Origin: Planotetraspora sp. A-T 1434
GTDB taxonomy: Bacteria; Actinomycetota; Actinomycetes; Streptosporangiales; Streptosporangiaceae
Assembly (NCBI RefSeq): GCF_025420585.1
Contig: NZ_JAOEGB010000012.1
Coordinates: 1-64,000, forward strand
Length of the DNA stretch: 64,000 bases
Direction of reading: 5' to 3'
Part shown: positions 32,090 to 40,611 of the stretch, in pieces
How the letters are laid out: each line of letters starts with the position of its first letter
How positions within the stretch are numbered: the stretch's first letter is position 1
The notes under the pieces: generated by a model
The model's input: only the letters and a program-made list of their open reading frames with translations
Told to the model about the DNA's origin: nothing
Database searches by the model: none
Program-made: the position numbers and the translations under genes

Positions 32090-33139
32090 TCAGAGGGAGA
32101 TCCCCACCATGATCGGCTCGTTCACGAGCAGCACGCCGAACTTCTTCTCGACCCCGTCGCGGACCTCCCGCGCCAGCGCCAGCAACTCGGTGGCGCTCGC
32201 CTCGCCCGAGGGGTTGGTCAGGGCCAGCGTGTGCTTGGTGGAGATCCGCACCGCGCCCCGCTCGTAGCCCTTCGGGAAGCCGGCGTTCTCGATCAGCCAG
32301 GCCGCCGGCACCTTGACCGAGCCGCCGGGCATGTCCCACCGGGGGTACGCCGGCGCCCGCAGCTCCAGACCGGCGGCCTCCTCGGCGCTCAGGATCGGGT
32401 TCGTGAAGAACGACCCCGCGCTGCGGGTGTCCGGATCGTCCGGGTCGAGGACCATGCCCTTGCCCCGCCGCAGCTCCAGCACGGCCTCCCGCACGTCGCC
32501 CAGCGGCGCCCGCTCCCCTAGCTCCACACCCAGCGCGGCGGCCAACTCCTTGTACGCGACGGGACCCGACAGCTCCGACCGCTCCAACTCATAGGACACC
32601 GCCAGCACCACGTGGCGGCCCGGGTCCTCCTTGAACGCGCTGTTCCGGTAGGCGAACCCGCACTCGGCGGCCGTGAGGTCGCTGGTCTCCCCGGTCATGC
32701 GGTCGTAGACGCGGACCCCCGTGATCGTCTGCGAGACGTCCTGCCCGTACGCGCCGACGTTCTGGATGGGCGTGGACCCCACGAGCCCTGGGATGCCCGA
32801 CAGGCACTCGACCCCCGACCAGCCCTCGGCCACGCACCGGGCGACCAGGGCGTCCCAGTCCTCCCCCGCCTGGGCGGTCACCACCACACGGCCGTCCTCG
32901 CCGGAGACCTCGACTCCCGGGCTGGAGACGTGGACCACCAAGCCGTCGAAGCCGTCGTCGGACACCACGAGGTTGCTGCCGCCGCCGAGGACCAGGACCG
33001 GCTCCCCGTCGCGATCCGCCTCCGCGACGATCTCGACGAGCTCACCCTGCGAACGGGCTTCGGCGAAGGCGCGGGCCGGGCCGCCCAGCCGCAACGTCGT
33101 GTACGGCCCGAGCCGTACTTCTGACAACCGGTCAGCCAT
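32090..33139 (-). CDS. murB: UDP-N-acetylmuramate dehydrogenase
   Basis: 349 residues, type I MurB. FAD-binding is shown by LGGGSNLVVSDDGFDG (about 51-66) and SGIPGLVGSTPIQNVGAYGQ (about 113-132). The proton-donor serine is in AGSFFTNPIL, the active-site Arg in FAYRNSAFK, and the C-terminal Glu in LVNEPIMVG. It reduces the enolpyruvyl group to make UDP-MurNAc for peptidoglycan. It stands at the end of the rpmG-MaoC-MaoC-GT-murB block. ATG at 33139. Array C begins just past its stop. Confidence 0.95.
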   Translation of the reverse strand: MADRLSEVRLGPYTTLRLGGPARAFAEARSQGELVEIVAEADRDGEPVLVLGGGSNLVVSDDGFDGLVVHVSSPGVEVSGEDGRVVVTAQAGEDWDALVARCVAEGWSGVECLSGIPGLVGSTPIQNVGAYGQDVSQTITGVRVYDRMTGETSDLTAAECGFAYRNSAFKEDPGRHVVLAVSYELERSELSGPVAYKELAAALGVELGERAPLGDVREAVLELRRGKGMVLDPDDPDTRSAGSFFTNPILSAEEAAGLELRAPAYPRWDMPGGSVKVPAAWLIENAGFPKGYERGAVRISTKHTLALTNPSGEASATELLALAREVRDGVEKKFGVLLVNEPIMVGISL

Positions 33140-33333
33140 GCGTTTCCTCAGCGACTTCCTCAGCGAGACGGGAACCCACCGGGCCGCGGCCGGCGCGGCA
33201 ACCAGGACGGGACGCCGAGGCGGATCCCACGGCGGATGCCCAGCTTACGATCTCAAGGAGCGCGGCCGGCCCAGCTGGATCTTCAGCAGGACGTCCCGCG
33301 CTCAGGATACGCATCCGGGCTGTGCGGGACCGC

Positions 33334-34971
33334 TCAAGCGGACCCGGCGGACCCGGCGGACCCAGGCGACTCTCCGGACCTGGCGGACCCATCGGACTCT
33401 CCGGACCCGGCGGACCCCGTGGAGCGGAGGCGATCGAGGACGCGGGCGTACGTCCGGCGGGACTCGGCCTCCCGGTAGTCCGCGTCCACATCGTGGTAGC
33501 CCCGGTGCCGCTCCTGGTGGACCGGCAGCTCCTTGTCGGGCACCACGAGTGTCCCCGGCAGGGCGAGCGAGAACTCCAGGTCGGCGTTCCGGTAGAAGCG
33601 CGCCTTCTCCGGGAACCCGCCCACATCCAGCGCCGCGGACCTCTTAACCGCGAACAGGTAGCCGAGCAGGGCCGTGACCTTCCCGGGCCCCGCGTCCTCC
33701 CAGTCGCGTCCGCCCGGCGCCGGCTCGGCTCCGCGCCATCCCGCCGCGACCGCGCCGCCGTCGATCGCCTGGACCAGCGGCGTGATCGCGTCGCCGTCGA
33801 GGATCGTCGAGGTCTCCATCACCACGTGCACGTCGCCGTCGTCGAGCCGCAGCAGTTTGGTACGGCTCTCGCCCCATCCGGCCGAGCCTCCGGCCCAGTG
33901 GGGCCTCTCGGCGACATGCCATTCCTGGATCCGGTCCGGATGGCGCTCGGCCAGCTCGTGGAGGGCGACCCCGGCCCCGTCCACATCGCCCAAGTCCAGC
34001 GCGAGGATCTTGGCGTCCGTGTGCTCGATCAGAGCCTCCACGCATCGCCGTACGTCATCGGGCCAGCCATCGACCAGCAACCCCACGGTCACCGCCGTCG
34101 TCGTCCCCGCGCCTGCCGTACCGGTCTCGACTGCCGTGTCGGGGGCGGCGGTCGTGGGCCCCCGATCCGCCTCCGTCGTTGGATCGGCGGCGACCCTGGC
34201 CTCCGGGTTGGCCCGGGCGATCGACTGGTCGATCCGCGACGTTGCCGAGCTGCCGTCCCACAGGAGCTGCGACGCGACCATCGACGCGGTGCCCGACGGC
34301 GTCAGGCCGGTCTCGATGGTGCCGCCGGGCGCGATGTCCTGCTTGACCTCGTGACGTGCGGCGTCGTCGGTCGCGTCGGTGGCTTCCCGGGCGTTCTCGG
34401 CCAGAGGCTGCGGCATGGCCGAACCGGTCGCGTCACCGGCGTGCTCGGGCGCCTGGGTCTGCTTCGCCGTCCCGGTGCGGGGATCGTCGTCACTCCCCCT
34501 TTGCGAGGTCGCAGGGTCGGAGATCCTGGGCCGCTCGGAGCCACGACCGCCCGTTCGCTCAGAGGCGACACCGCGCCCGGACGTCCCGCCATCGCCGGCG
34601 TCCGTCCCGGTGCCGGTCACAGCCTCGGTGCCGGACGGCCTGACGCCGGTCACAGTCCCGTGCGGGGACGGCCCGGCATCGCCTGCCGTACCCAGATCGG
34701 TCACGGCGAAGACCGGCAGGGACCGCACGGTCGGCCACACGTCGAACGGGGGCCGCGGGGTCAGCTCGAAGCCGCCCTCGGTGTCCCGGACGTCCCAGCC
34801 GTGACCTGCGATCTCGTCGCGCAGGGCGTCGGCGCCGCCGAAATCCCGGCCGGCCCGGGCCTGGGCCCGCCGCTGCGCCAGCTCGATCACGTGATGCGGC
34901 GGCTCACTGGTCTGGGGGGTCTGGCAGGTCTGGGTCGCCGGTCCGTTCGATTCACTGATTCGCTCGCTCAC
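33334..34971 (-). CDS. Glycosyltransferase-like protein with N-terminal CysS-type helical segment
   Basis: 545 residues from a GTG at 34971; a TTG at 35004 is an alternative. Residues about 20-65 (HHVIELAQRRAQARAGRDFGGADALRDEI) match the C-terminal anticodon-side region of cysteinyl-tRNA synthetase. Residues about 80-300 are a low-complexity Gly/Thr/Ser/Asp/Pro linker. From about 300 a GT-A/GT2-like domain follows (VGLLVDGWPDDVRRCVEAL, DGDVHVVMETSTILDGDAI, YLFAVKRSAALDVGGFPEKARFYRNADLEFS). The tail is Gly/Ser-rich repeats. The family occurs next to murB in other actinomycetes. A cell-wall sugar role is inferred; the CysS-like part may bind RNA or protein. Confidence 0.78.
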   Translation of the reverse strand: MSERISESNGPATQTCQTPQTSEPPHHVIELAQRRAQARAGRDFGGADALRDEIAGHGWDVRDTEGGFELTPRPPFDVWPTVRSLPVFAVTDLGTAGDAGPSPHGTVTGVRPSGTEAVTGTGTDAGDGGTSGRGVASERTGGRGSERPRISDPATSQRGSDDDPRTGTAKQTQAPEHAGDATGSAMPQPLAENAREATDATDDAARHEVKQDIAPGGTIETGLTPSGTASMVASQLLWDGSSATSRIDQSIARANPEARVAADPTTEADRGPTTAAPDTAVETGTAGAGTTTAVTVGLLVDGWPDDVRRCVEALIEHTDAKILALDLGDVDGAGVALHELAERHPDRIQEWHVAERPHWAGGSAGWGESRTKLLRLDDGDVHVVMETSTILDGDAITPLVQAIDGGAVAAGWRGAEPAPGGRDWEDAGPGKVTALLGYLFAVKRSAALDVGGFPEKARFYRNADLEFSLALPGTLVVPDKELPVHQERHRGYHDVDADYREAESRRTYARVLDRLRSTGSAGSGESDGSARSGESPGSAGSAGSA

Positions 34972-35033
34972 GAATCGGACGCTACCCAGAGCCGATCCAG
35001 CCAATCACCGGCCGATCACCGGCCGATCAGCCG

Positions 35034-35462
35034 TCAGGAGAGCTGGACGACGGCCCGCGCTTTCGACAGGACCCTGGAGTCACCGGACCTCGCGTTCACC
35101 ACGACGACGATCCGCTTGTCCTCCAACTTCTCCTCGATGAGGCCGCTGATCGTGATCGTCGCGCCGTTGTCGTCGTCCGGCACGACCACCATGGACGAGA
35201 AGCGGACGCCGTAGTCGATGACCGCGGCCGGGTCACCCGCCCAGTCCGTGACGAACCGGCCGCCCTGGGCCATCGTGTACATGCCGTGCGCGATGACGTC
35301 CGGCAAGCCGACGGACTTGGCGAAGCGCTCGTTCCAGTGGATGGGGTTGAAGTCGCCGGAGGCTCCCGCGTACTTGACCAGGTTGACCCGCCGGACCTGG
35401 TAGTCGACGGCCGGGATCTCCTGGCCCACCTCGACCTCGTCGTACTTGACCGTCGCAGCCAT
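35034..35462 (-). CDS. MaoC-like dehydratase (HadB-like)
   Basis: 142 residues, a single hot-dog fold. YAGASGDFNPIHWNERFAKSVGLPDVIAHGMYTMA (about 31-65) is the hydratase-2 motif with catalytic Asp (DFNPIH) and His. By similarity to mycobacterial HadB it is the catalytic subunit of a (3R)-hydroxyacyl-ACP dehydratase and pairs with the next gene upstream. The start is 2 bp after the partner's stop. In mycobacteria hadABC sits at the same place (after thrT, metT, rpmG). Confidence 0.88.
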   Translation of the reverse strand: MAATVKYDEVEVGQEIPAVDYQVRRVNLVKYAGASGDFNPIHWNERFAKSVGLPDVIAHGMYTMAQGGRFVTDWAGDPAAVIDYGVRFSSMVVVPDDDNGATITISGLIEEKLEDKRIVVVVNARSGDSRVLSKARAVVQLS

Positions 35463-35464
35463 GG

Positions 35465-35914
35465 TTACGCCGCCCCTCCGCGCTCGACGATGGTGTTGTA
35501 GGTGCGGCAGACCAGCTCGCCCGTGGTGCTGGTGACGTCGCTGCGCAGGGTCAGGAACTCGTTGCGGCCGGCATCGCGGATCTCGGTGATGGTCGAGGTG
35601 CAGAGCAGCTCGTCACCGGGGTAGACGGGACGCTGGTACTCGAACCGCTGCTCACCGTGGACGACCATGGCGTAGTTGAGCCCCAGATCGGGATCAGACA
35701 GCGCCTCGCTCGCGCCCGACAGGCTGAAGACGATGGGGAAGGTCGGCGGGGCGACCACGTCCGGATGTCCGGCCGCGACTGCGGCCTCCTTGTCGTGATA
35801 GATCGGGTTGTCGTCGCCGATCGCGTCGGCGAACTCCTTGATCTTCACACGACAGACCTCGTAGGTGGCGGACGCCTCGTAGGTCCGCCCGACGAAATCA
35901 CGGTTCAAAGCCAT
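35465..35914 (-). CDS. MaoC-like dehydratase partner subunit (HadA/HadC-like)
   Basis: 149 residues with a hot-dog fold: VGRTYEASATYEVCRVKIKEFADAIGDDNPIYHDKEAAVAAGHPDVVAPPTFP. It has the Asp (DDNPIYH) but a less complete hydratase motif, as in the non-catalytic HadA/HadC subunits. Likely forms a heterodimer with the adjacent HadB-like protein. The gene follows rpmG, separated by 468 bp that hold a tandem duplication of the rpmG 3' end and hairpin CCGGCGT/ACGCCGG at 36096-36121. Confidence 0.87.
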   Translation of the reverse strand: MALNRDFVGRTYEASATYEVCRVKIKEFADAIGDDNPIYHDKEAAVAAGHPDVVAPPTFPIVFSLSGASEALSDPDLGLNYAMVVHGEQRFEYQRPVYPGDELLCTSTITEIRDAGRNEFLTLRSDVTSTTGELVCRTYNTIVERGGAA

Positions 35915-36197
35915 CAGGCCCGTGCTCCTTCGTGGCTGCAGAGCTGTTGAGGCCGACGGTAACAGAACAAGGTTCGGCTGTCGTGGATCGGCTTACGCCC
36001 TCCGCCGGCGGAACAACCGTAGCGACCCCGGTGAGCGGACCATCTGTCGTCCGAGGCCAACGAATACCCGTGTCGTCCTGTGCGGACACGACAAACCGGC
36101 GTCCCACGAATGGAACGCCGGTCGTACGTATGAAGTGTCGCTGAAGAGCGCACCCGCCCAAGGGAACGCCGCCACAAACTCACGACAGGACTGTGCC

Positions 36198-36420
36198 GGG
36201 TCTCGCGGTGCGCCTGGTGGCACTTGCCCCGTTTGAGAGGGCACAGCGGGCAGTACTTCACAAGTGCCGCCCAGCCGGAGACGCGGCTTAGCGGGTCTCG
36301 CGGTGCGCCTGGTGGCACTTGCCCCGTTTGAGAGGGCACAGCGGGCAGTACTTCAGAAGTGCCGCCCAGCCGGAGACGCGGCTTAGCGGGTCTCGCGGTG
36401 CGCCTGGTGGCACTTGCAGT
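36198..36420 (-). repeat. 95-bp tandem duplication of the rpmG 3' end
   Basis: The stretch GGGTCTCGCGGTGCGCC..GGCACTTG begins at 36198, 36293 and 36388, exactly 95 bp apart. The last copy is the real rpmG 3' end. The two outer copies encode a variant tail [21 protein letters not shown] instead of [16 protein letters not shown], keeping the CxxC pair and stop. Copies 1 and 2 are nearly identical to each other. They lie downstream of rpmG on its strand. Confidence 0.88.
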
Positions 36421-36547
36421 TCGGGCAGTACTTCTTCAGCTCAAGCCGATCCGGGTCGTTGCGCCGGTTCTTCCGCGTGATGTAGTTGCGGTGCTTGCAC
36501 TCCTGGCAGGCCAGCGTGATCTTCGGCCTAACGTCTGTGGCAGCCAC
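36383..36547 (-). CDS. rpmG: 50S ribosomal protein L33 (zinc-ribbon, C+ form)
   Basis: 54 residues: [53 protein letters not shown] split as two CxxC pairs (Cys14/17 and Cys41/44), so it is the zinc-binding form. GTG start at 36547 with AAAGG upstream. It follows tRNA-Met and precedes the MaoC pair, the classic actinobacterial order. Confidence 0.96.
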   Translation of the reverse strand: MAATDVRPKITLACQECKHRNYITRKNRRNDPDRLELKKYCPNCKCHQAHRETR

Positions 36548-36626
36548 GTGGGAGTGCCTTTCTACGTCTGGGACTACTGGACAACCCAGGCCCGGTCGCC
36601 TACGAGGAGAGACCTGGCAAGGGTAG

Positions 36627-36700
36627 TAGCGGAGGCCGGACTTGAACCGGCGACACAGCGATTATGAGCCGCTTGCTCTGCCTGACTGAGCTACTCCGCC
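36627..36700 (-). tRNA. tRNA-Met (CAT)
   Basis: 74 nt, 7-bp acceptor GGCGGAG/CTCCGCT with one G-U pair, anticodon CAT in loop CTCATAA, T-arm CCGGTTCAAGTCCGG. CCA is not encoded. It precedes rpmG by about 80 bp. An elongator Met tRNA is likelier than Ile(CAT) by position. Confidence 0.93.
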
Positions 36701-36957
36701 TGGACCGGAAAAACAGGGACCGGCCACGCAAGGATACCCGACCTGTACGGCTCTCGCGCACACGCGCGAAGCCATGATCGGGCTCGGGTATCGCGGTGAG
36801 GAAACCCCACCACACCGAAAGCCCCACCCGAACGGCTCGGACAGGACTTTCCTCGCTTCATCGTAACGCAGGGCGATCCATGCTCTCACCGTGATTTCCG
36901 TACGCCAGGACGGGCAGCACGGCATGGAGGATGAGACGAAGGCGGCATGCCCGGGAT

Positions 36958-37395
36958 CTAGGAACAGGGCACACCCAGCACCAAGCCGAACCCGAGCTGG
37001 CTGTACAGCTCCAACTGATCGAAGTACTCCCGGTGCGTGACGATCTTGTCCTTGGCGACATGGGCGGCACATGAGGCCCGGACTGTGACCCGGCGGCCGG
37101 TTCCCTCCAGCGTGCGTCCGTCAGGTAGGAGGAAGGGTCCCGTATGGGTACCGGTGATCGTCCATTCCGTGATCGCGGGTTGGTCGCAGTCGACCTCGAA
37201 CCAAGGCGTCTGGCGGTAGTCCGGGAAGCCCTTGAAGAGATGCGAGTAGAACCAGGCGATCTGCTCATGTCCCTCTCCTATGCCTGCCGGCGTTACGAGG
37301 ACGGCCTCCGGGCTGTAGCACTCGAGCACCCGGTGCAGGTCGTGAGCATTGACCGCGTCGCACAGCCGGTGTTTGACTTCCCAGGAAGTAGACAT
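36958..37395 (-). CDS. SnoaL-like / NTF2-like protein
   Basis: 145 residues, one NTF2-like cone fold: LCDAVNAHDLHRVLECYSPEAVLVTPAGIGEGHEQIAWFYSHLFKGFPDYR, TEWTITGTHTGPFLLPDGRTLEGTGR and DKIVTHREYFDQLELYSQLG. Such proteins act as polyketide cyclases, dehydratases or unknown enzymes. Here it is alone between tRNA-Met and a MerR gene. It lies inside an insertion separating the two tRNAs that are normally adjacent. Confidence 0.82.
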   Translation of the reverse strand: MSTSWEVKHRLCDAVNAHDLHRVLECYSPEAVLVTPAGIGEGHEQIAWFYSHLFKGFPDYRQTPWFEVDCDQPAITEWTITGTHTGPFLLPDGRTLEGTGRRVTVRASCAAHVAKDKIVTHREYFDQLELYSQLGFGLVLGVPCS

Positions 37396-37587
37396 GACGG
37401 TGGCCTTCGCTCATGCGGGACGAGCCTTTGTCCGCCCGCCGAGGCCCGCTGCCTCGACGGCATCGAAACGACGTTACCAACCCGATCCAGGCGTGGAAAA
37501 CCCCTGTGCTCGTGATCTGCCCAGCTCAGGTGGCCGAGAGCGATGTCACCCTGAGGGGGTCGATGCGGTCACGCGGATGCGGCTTGA

Positions 37588-37606
37588 GCCTCCAGTAGGG
37601 GGAGGC
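37588..37606 (+). promoter_or_regulatory. MerR-type operator in the MerR gene promoter
   Basis: GCCTCC and GGAGGC flank a 7-bp centre (AGTAGGG), directly after TTGAG, and end 14 bp before the start codon. MerR proteins bind such CTCC..GGAG dyads between -35 and -10 elements. Autoregulation is likely. Confidence 0.65.
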
Positions 37607-37620
37607 GCGAGGGTGGGGGC

Positions 37621-38580
37621 ATGGACGGCGACGCGCTCTACTCGATCGGCGATCTGGCCCGGCGGACCGGGCTGACGGTCAAGACCGTCCGGTTCTACTC
37701 CGATCGCGGGATCGTGCCGCCCACTGACCGCAGCCCGGCCGGCTACCGCCTCTACGACATCGACGCCGTCGCACGCCTGGACCTTGTGCGGACGCTGCGC
37801 GACCTCGGACTCGACCTTCCCACGATCCGGAAGGTCGTGGACCGGGAGATCTCGTTCCCCGAGGTCGCCGCGGCGCACGCGGAAGCACTGGCGACGCAGA
37901 TCCGGATGCTGCGCCTGCGGCGCGCTGTGCTGACGGCGGTGGCAAGGCGCGGGTCCACCCCTGAGGAGTTGGATCTCATGCACAAGCTGGCCAAGCTGTC
38001 CGAGGACGAACGGCGACGCCTGATCGGCGACTTCCTCGACACCGCCTTCGGCGGCCTCGACCCCACCGCCGGATTCGCAGGCATCAGGCGCTCGATGACC
38101 CCCGAACTGCCCGACAACCCCGAGACGGAGCAGGTCGAGGCGTGGGTGGAGTTGGCCGAGCTGTCCCAAGACCCGGATTTTCGCGCCGCCATGCGCCGTA
38201 CGGCTGAGCAGCACGCGGCCGAGCGCGCCCAAGGCGGGGCCGAGGGGCTGCGCCGCGACGCGGCCGCGATCGTCCGTGACCTGGCCGGCCCGGCCCTGGT
38301 GGGCGGCATCGACCGGGTCTCGGCCCAGGCCGATCCCGTCGTCGCGGCTGTCACGGCTCAATACGCGGACCTCTCCGGCCGCCCCGACGACGCCGGCCTT
38401 CGGCGTCGGCTGCTGAGCATCCTGGAGACCGCGAACGATCCTCGCCGGGAGCGATACCTCAAGCTGCTCGCGGTGATCAACGACTGGCCGGCGCCGGAAA
38501 GCCTGGCGCCGGTGTTCGACTGGTTCATCCAGGCATTGCGCGCCCGAATCCCAGGGACGGCCTACTGCGGTGACCAATAA
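37621..38580 (+). CDS. MerR-family transcriptional regulator
   Basis: 319 residues. The N-terminal MerR winged helix is clear (YSIGDLARRTGLTVKTVRFYSDRGIVPPTDRSPAGYRLYD, about 7-46), followed by a dimerisation coiled coil (about 80-115). The C-terminal 200 residues are helical and charged, without the cysteines of metal sensors or a known drug-binding domain. The effector is unknown. It lies between tRNA-Met and tRNA-Thr, with a matching dyad in its own promoter. Start ATG at 37621. Confidence 0.9.
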   Translation: MDGDALYSIGDLARRTGLTVKTVRFYSDRGIVPPTDRSPAGYRLYDIDAVARLDLVRTLRDLGLDLPTIRKVVDREISFPEVAAAHAEALATQIRMLRLRRAVLTAVARRGSTPEELDLMHKLAKLSEDERRRLIGDFLDTAFGGLDPTAGFAGIRRSMTPELPDNPETEQVEAWVELAELSQDPDFRAAMRRTAEQHAAERAQGGAEGLRRDAAAIVRDLAGPALVGGIDRVSAQADPVVAAVTAQYADLSGRPDDAGLRRRLLSILETANDPRRERYLKLLAVINDWPAPESLAPVFDWFIQALRARIPGTAYCGDQ

Positions 38581-38785
38581 TGGTCACCGGTTGTTTCCGC
38601 CTCATGTGGCAGGGGGTGGCCGGACAAGGTCGCCGATCAGACCTGCCCGGGCCCACGAACCGCCGTGCTTCGGCCTGATCCATGCCGCACTTGTACCATC
38701 ACGACGCCTCTCGGGTGGCCAAGCCCCAGACACCAAAAAGGCCGCCTCCGGTGGTCCGGTAGCGGCCTGTTCGCGCTGTTCAGAG

Positions 38786-38861
38786 TGGAGCCCCCAAACG
38801 GAATCGAACCGTTGACCTTCTCCTTACCATGGAGACGCTCTGCCGACTGAGCTATAGGGGC
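38786..38861 (-). tRNA. tRNA-Thr (GGT)
   Basis: 76 nt including encoded CCA. Acceptor GCCCCTA/TGGGGGC, anticodon GGT in loop ATGGTAA between TCTCC/GGAGA, T-arm AACGGTTCGATTCCGTT. The standard order tRNA-Thr, tRNA-Met, rpmG is preserved on this strand. Confidence 0.95.
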
Positions 38862-38946
38862 GCGCCCGCCTGCGCTCTCGCGTCGCGGACAGGTGTAACC
38901 ATACACGTCCACGACGACCGATGCGAAATCAATCGCGCCGCTCTTT

Positions 38947-38978
38947 CCGAGCCGCCGCCGTGGGTCACGGCGGCTCGG
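38947..38978 (-). terminator. Terminator overlapping the end of the small lipoprotein gene
   Basis: CCGAGCCGCCG and CGGCGGCTCGG form a perfect 11-bp stem with a 10-nt loop that contains the stop codon at 38965-38967 of the lipoprotein gene. Confidence 0.8.
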
Positions 38979-39429
38979 AAGGGGTCGGCAGAGTGCCCGA
39001 CAAATCGGCTTTGCCCTTCTCCCCTGGGGGGAGCTTCGCCGTGATCTCATATCGGGCGAAATACCCCTTGCCCTTGACCGGGACGATGCTGCTCAGCGTC
39101 ACGGTCGCGGCGTACGGCTTGTCCAGGCAGTGCGGCAGGCACCAGGTCCCGCTCAGGTTGCCGGCCCCCGAGGCCCGGGTGGGCCCCCACGTCCGCCAGG
39201 TCACCTTGTTGAGCGTGCTGAACTCGGAGAGCACCAGATCAGCGGGCCTCTGGTCGGCCCTGCCCTGCTCCGCGCCGTAGAAGTTCAGCACATACACCTC
39301 GGTCGCGGTGGCGACAGCCGTACCGGACGAGCCGCAGGCGGTCGCGCCGAGGCCGAGCGCGCACAGGCCGGAGACGGACAGAAAGACGACCGGCAGGCGC
39401 GCCCTGCCGGGCGTGGTAGGCAGGCGCAT
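38965..39429 (-). CDS. Small lipoprotein of unknown function
   Basis: 154 residues. The signal ends in lipobox LGATAC (Cys32). The mature part has YVLNFYGAEQGRADQRPADLVLSEFSTLNKVTWRTWG and a Cys pair in WCLPHCLDKPY, then an Ig-like-looking beta segment (ATVTLSSIVPVKGKGYFARYEITAKLP). This layout, with TWRTWG before a CLPHC-like turn, is common among actinomycete secreted proteins of unknown function. Envelope location is well supported; its role is not. Confidence 0.75.
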   Translation of the reverse strand: MRLPTTPGRARLPVVFLSVSGLCALGLGATACGSSGTAVATATEVYVLNFYGAEQGRADQRPADLVLSEFSTLNKVTWRTWGPTRASGAGNLSGTWCLPHCLDKPYAATVTLSSIVPVKGKGYFARYEITAKLPPGEKGKADLSGTLPTPSEPP

Positions 39430-39488
39430 CGGTTCCCCCTCAGGGGTCTGTTTCCCTGACGACGCGGGGGTTACGCCTGTTGTTCCGG

Positions 39489-39698
39489 CTACCGAACGGC
39501 CGTCCGCAGGCCGCCGCCCTCGCGCGGGAACGGAATGACCTCACATAGATCGGCAAGGTCGACGAACCGGGCGACTTCCTCGACCGAGAGGCAGTCGGCG
39601 ACGAGCCAGCCGTTCCGCCGGACACGGAGCACCTGACGGCCGCAGCGATGCGCCGGCACGATCTCGTATCCCCTCGGTCCCACCCACCGCCTGCTCAT
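39489..39698 (-). CDS. Small hypothetical protein (Arg-rich, cytosolic)
   Basis: 69 residues: SRRWVGPRGYEIVPAHRCGRQVLRVRRNGWLVADCLSVEEVARFVDLADLCEVIPFPREGG. The start at 39698 is chosen because an upstream extension is unlike coding sequence. It looks like a compact domain often seen alone in actinomycete genomes near integrated DNA; no function is known. Confidence 0.65.
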   Translation of the reverse strand: MSRRWVGPRGYEIVPAHRCGRQVLRVRRNGWLVADCLSVEEVARFVDLADLCEVIPFPREGGGLRTAVR

Positions 39699-39852
39699 AG
39701 GTGAACAACCTATCGAATTTCCCCATCCATTTCTTGGATTGACACAGGCCCCAGAGGGACGCCGGTTAAGTCCCGGCCTAACGAACACCAAGTGGTCCGG
39801 CGCACATTGGGCGTGACCTTCAGGAACGAGACATCACGATCGAGGAGGAACG

Positions 39853-40557
39853 ATGTCCGCCGACCGGCCTCAGACCCGGCCCCAGCAGGAGTCTCCGCAG
39901 GAGTCCCAGTCCCCGCCGCAGTCCGACTCCCCGCAGGAGTCCCAGTCCCCCAACTTGCTGGGCATCCGCATCACCCACCGAGCCATGCGCGCGGACGCGC
40001 GCCGCCTCGCCGAAGCCGCCAACGCGATCGCCGATGGCCGCAGGCCCTGCGACGGGCGGCGCGCCGAGGCCATCCGCGGGTTCGTCGTCCAGTTCTGCGA
40101 TGGCATCCACCATCACCACACAGTGGAGGATGAGGTGCTCTGGCCCATCATCGTCCGGTCGGCGGGCGCCGAGGTGGATTTGAGCGACCTCACCGAGGAC
40201 CATTCCGAGCTGGACCCGCTTCTCAACGAGATCCGGGCCGCCGCGAAGACGCCGGCCGACCTCGCCGTGCCGCTGACCCGACTCGCGGACCTGCTCGACG
40301 AGCACATCGAGGAGGAGGAGCGGCTCATCTTCCCGATCATCGAGCGACACGTGTCCGTGGAGGATTGGGAGCACGTGGAGAACGCGGCCCGCGAGGGTGG
40401 CAACATCAGGTTCGACCTGCCGAGGATCGAGCAGTACGCGAAGCCGGCGGAGCTGGTGGAGCTGCGCAAGCTGGCGGGTCCCGTGCTGATCGTTTTCCTG
40501 GCGCTGCTCCGCCCCGGACACCGCCGCCGCCAGCGCCTCATCTTCGGCTCCGCCTGA
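39853..40557 (+). CDS. Hemerythrin HHE domain protein
   Basis: 234 residues. An N-terminal Gln/Ser/Pro/Glu-rich segment (about 1-33, with QESQSP twice) is followed by a four-helix hemerythrin domain. Iron ligands are visible: His in THRAMRADARRL, HHHHTVEDEVLWP, EDHSELDPLL and DEHIEEEERLIFP. It binds oxygen or senses oxygen/NO/iron state. A C-terminal hydrophobic stretch (GPVLIVFLALLRPG) may touch the membrane. CGAGGAGG precedes the ATG. Confidence 0.88.
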   Translation: MSADRPQTRPQQESPQESQSPPQSDSPQESQSPNLLGIRITHRAMRADARRLAEAANAIADGRRPCDGRRAEAIRGFVVQFCDGIHHHHTVEDEVLWPIIVRSAGAEVDLSDLTEDHSELDPLLNEIRAAAKTPADLAVPLTRLADLLDEHIEEEERLIFPIIERHVSVEDWEHVENAAREGGNIRFDLPRIEQYAKPAELVELRKLAGPVLIVFLALLRPGHRRRQRLIFGSA

Positions 40558-40611
40558 ACCGTTGCCCGCGGCCCCAAACCGGCCTGGGGCCTGGTGGGCG
40601 GCTCGCCGGGC

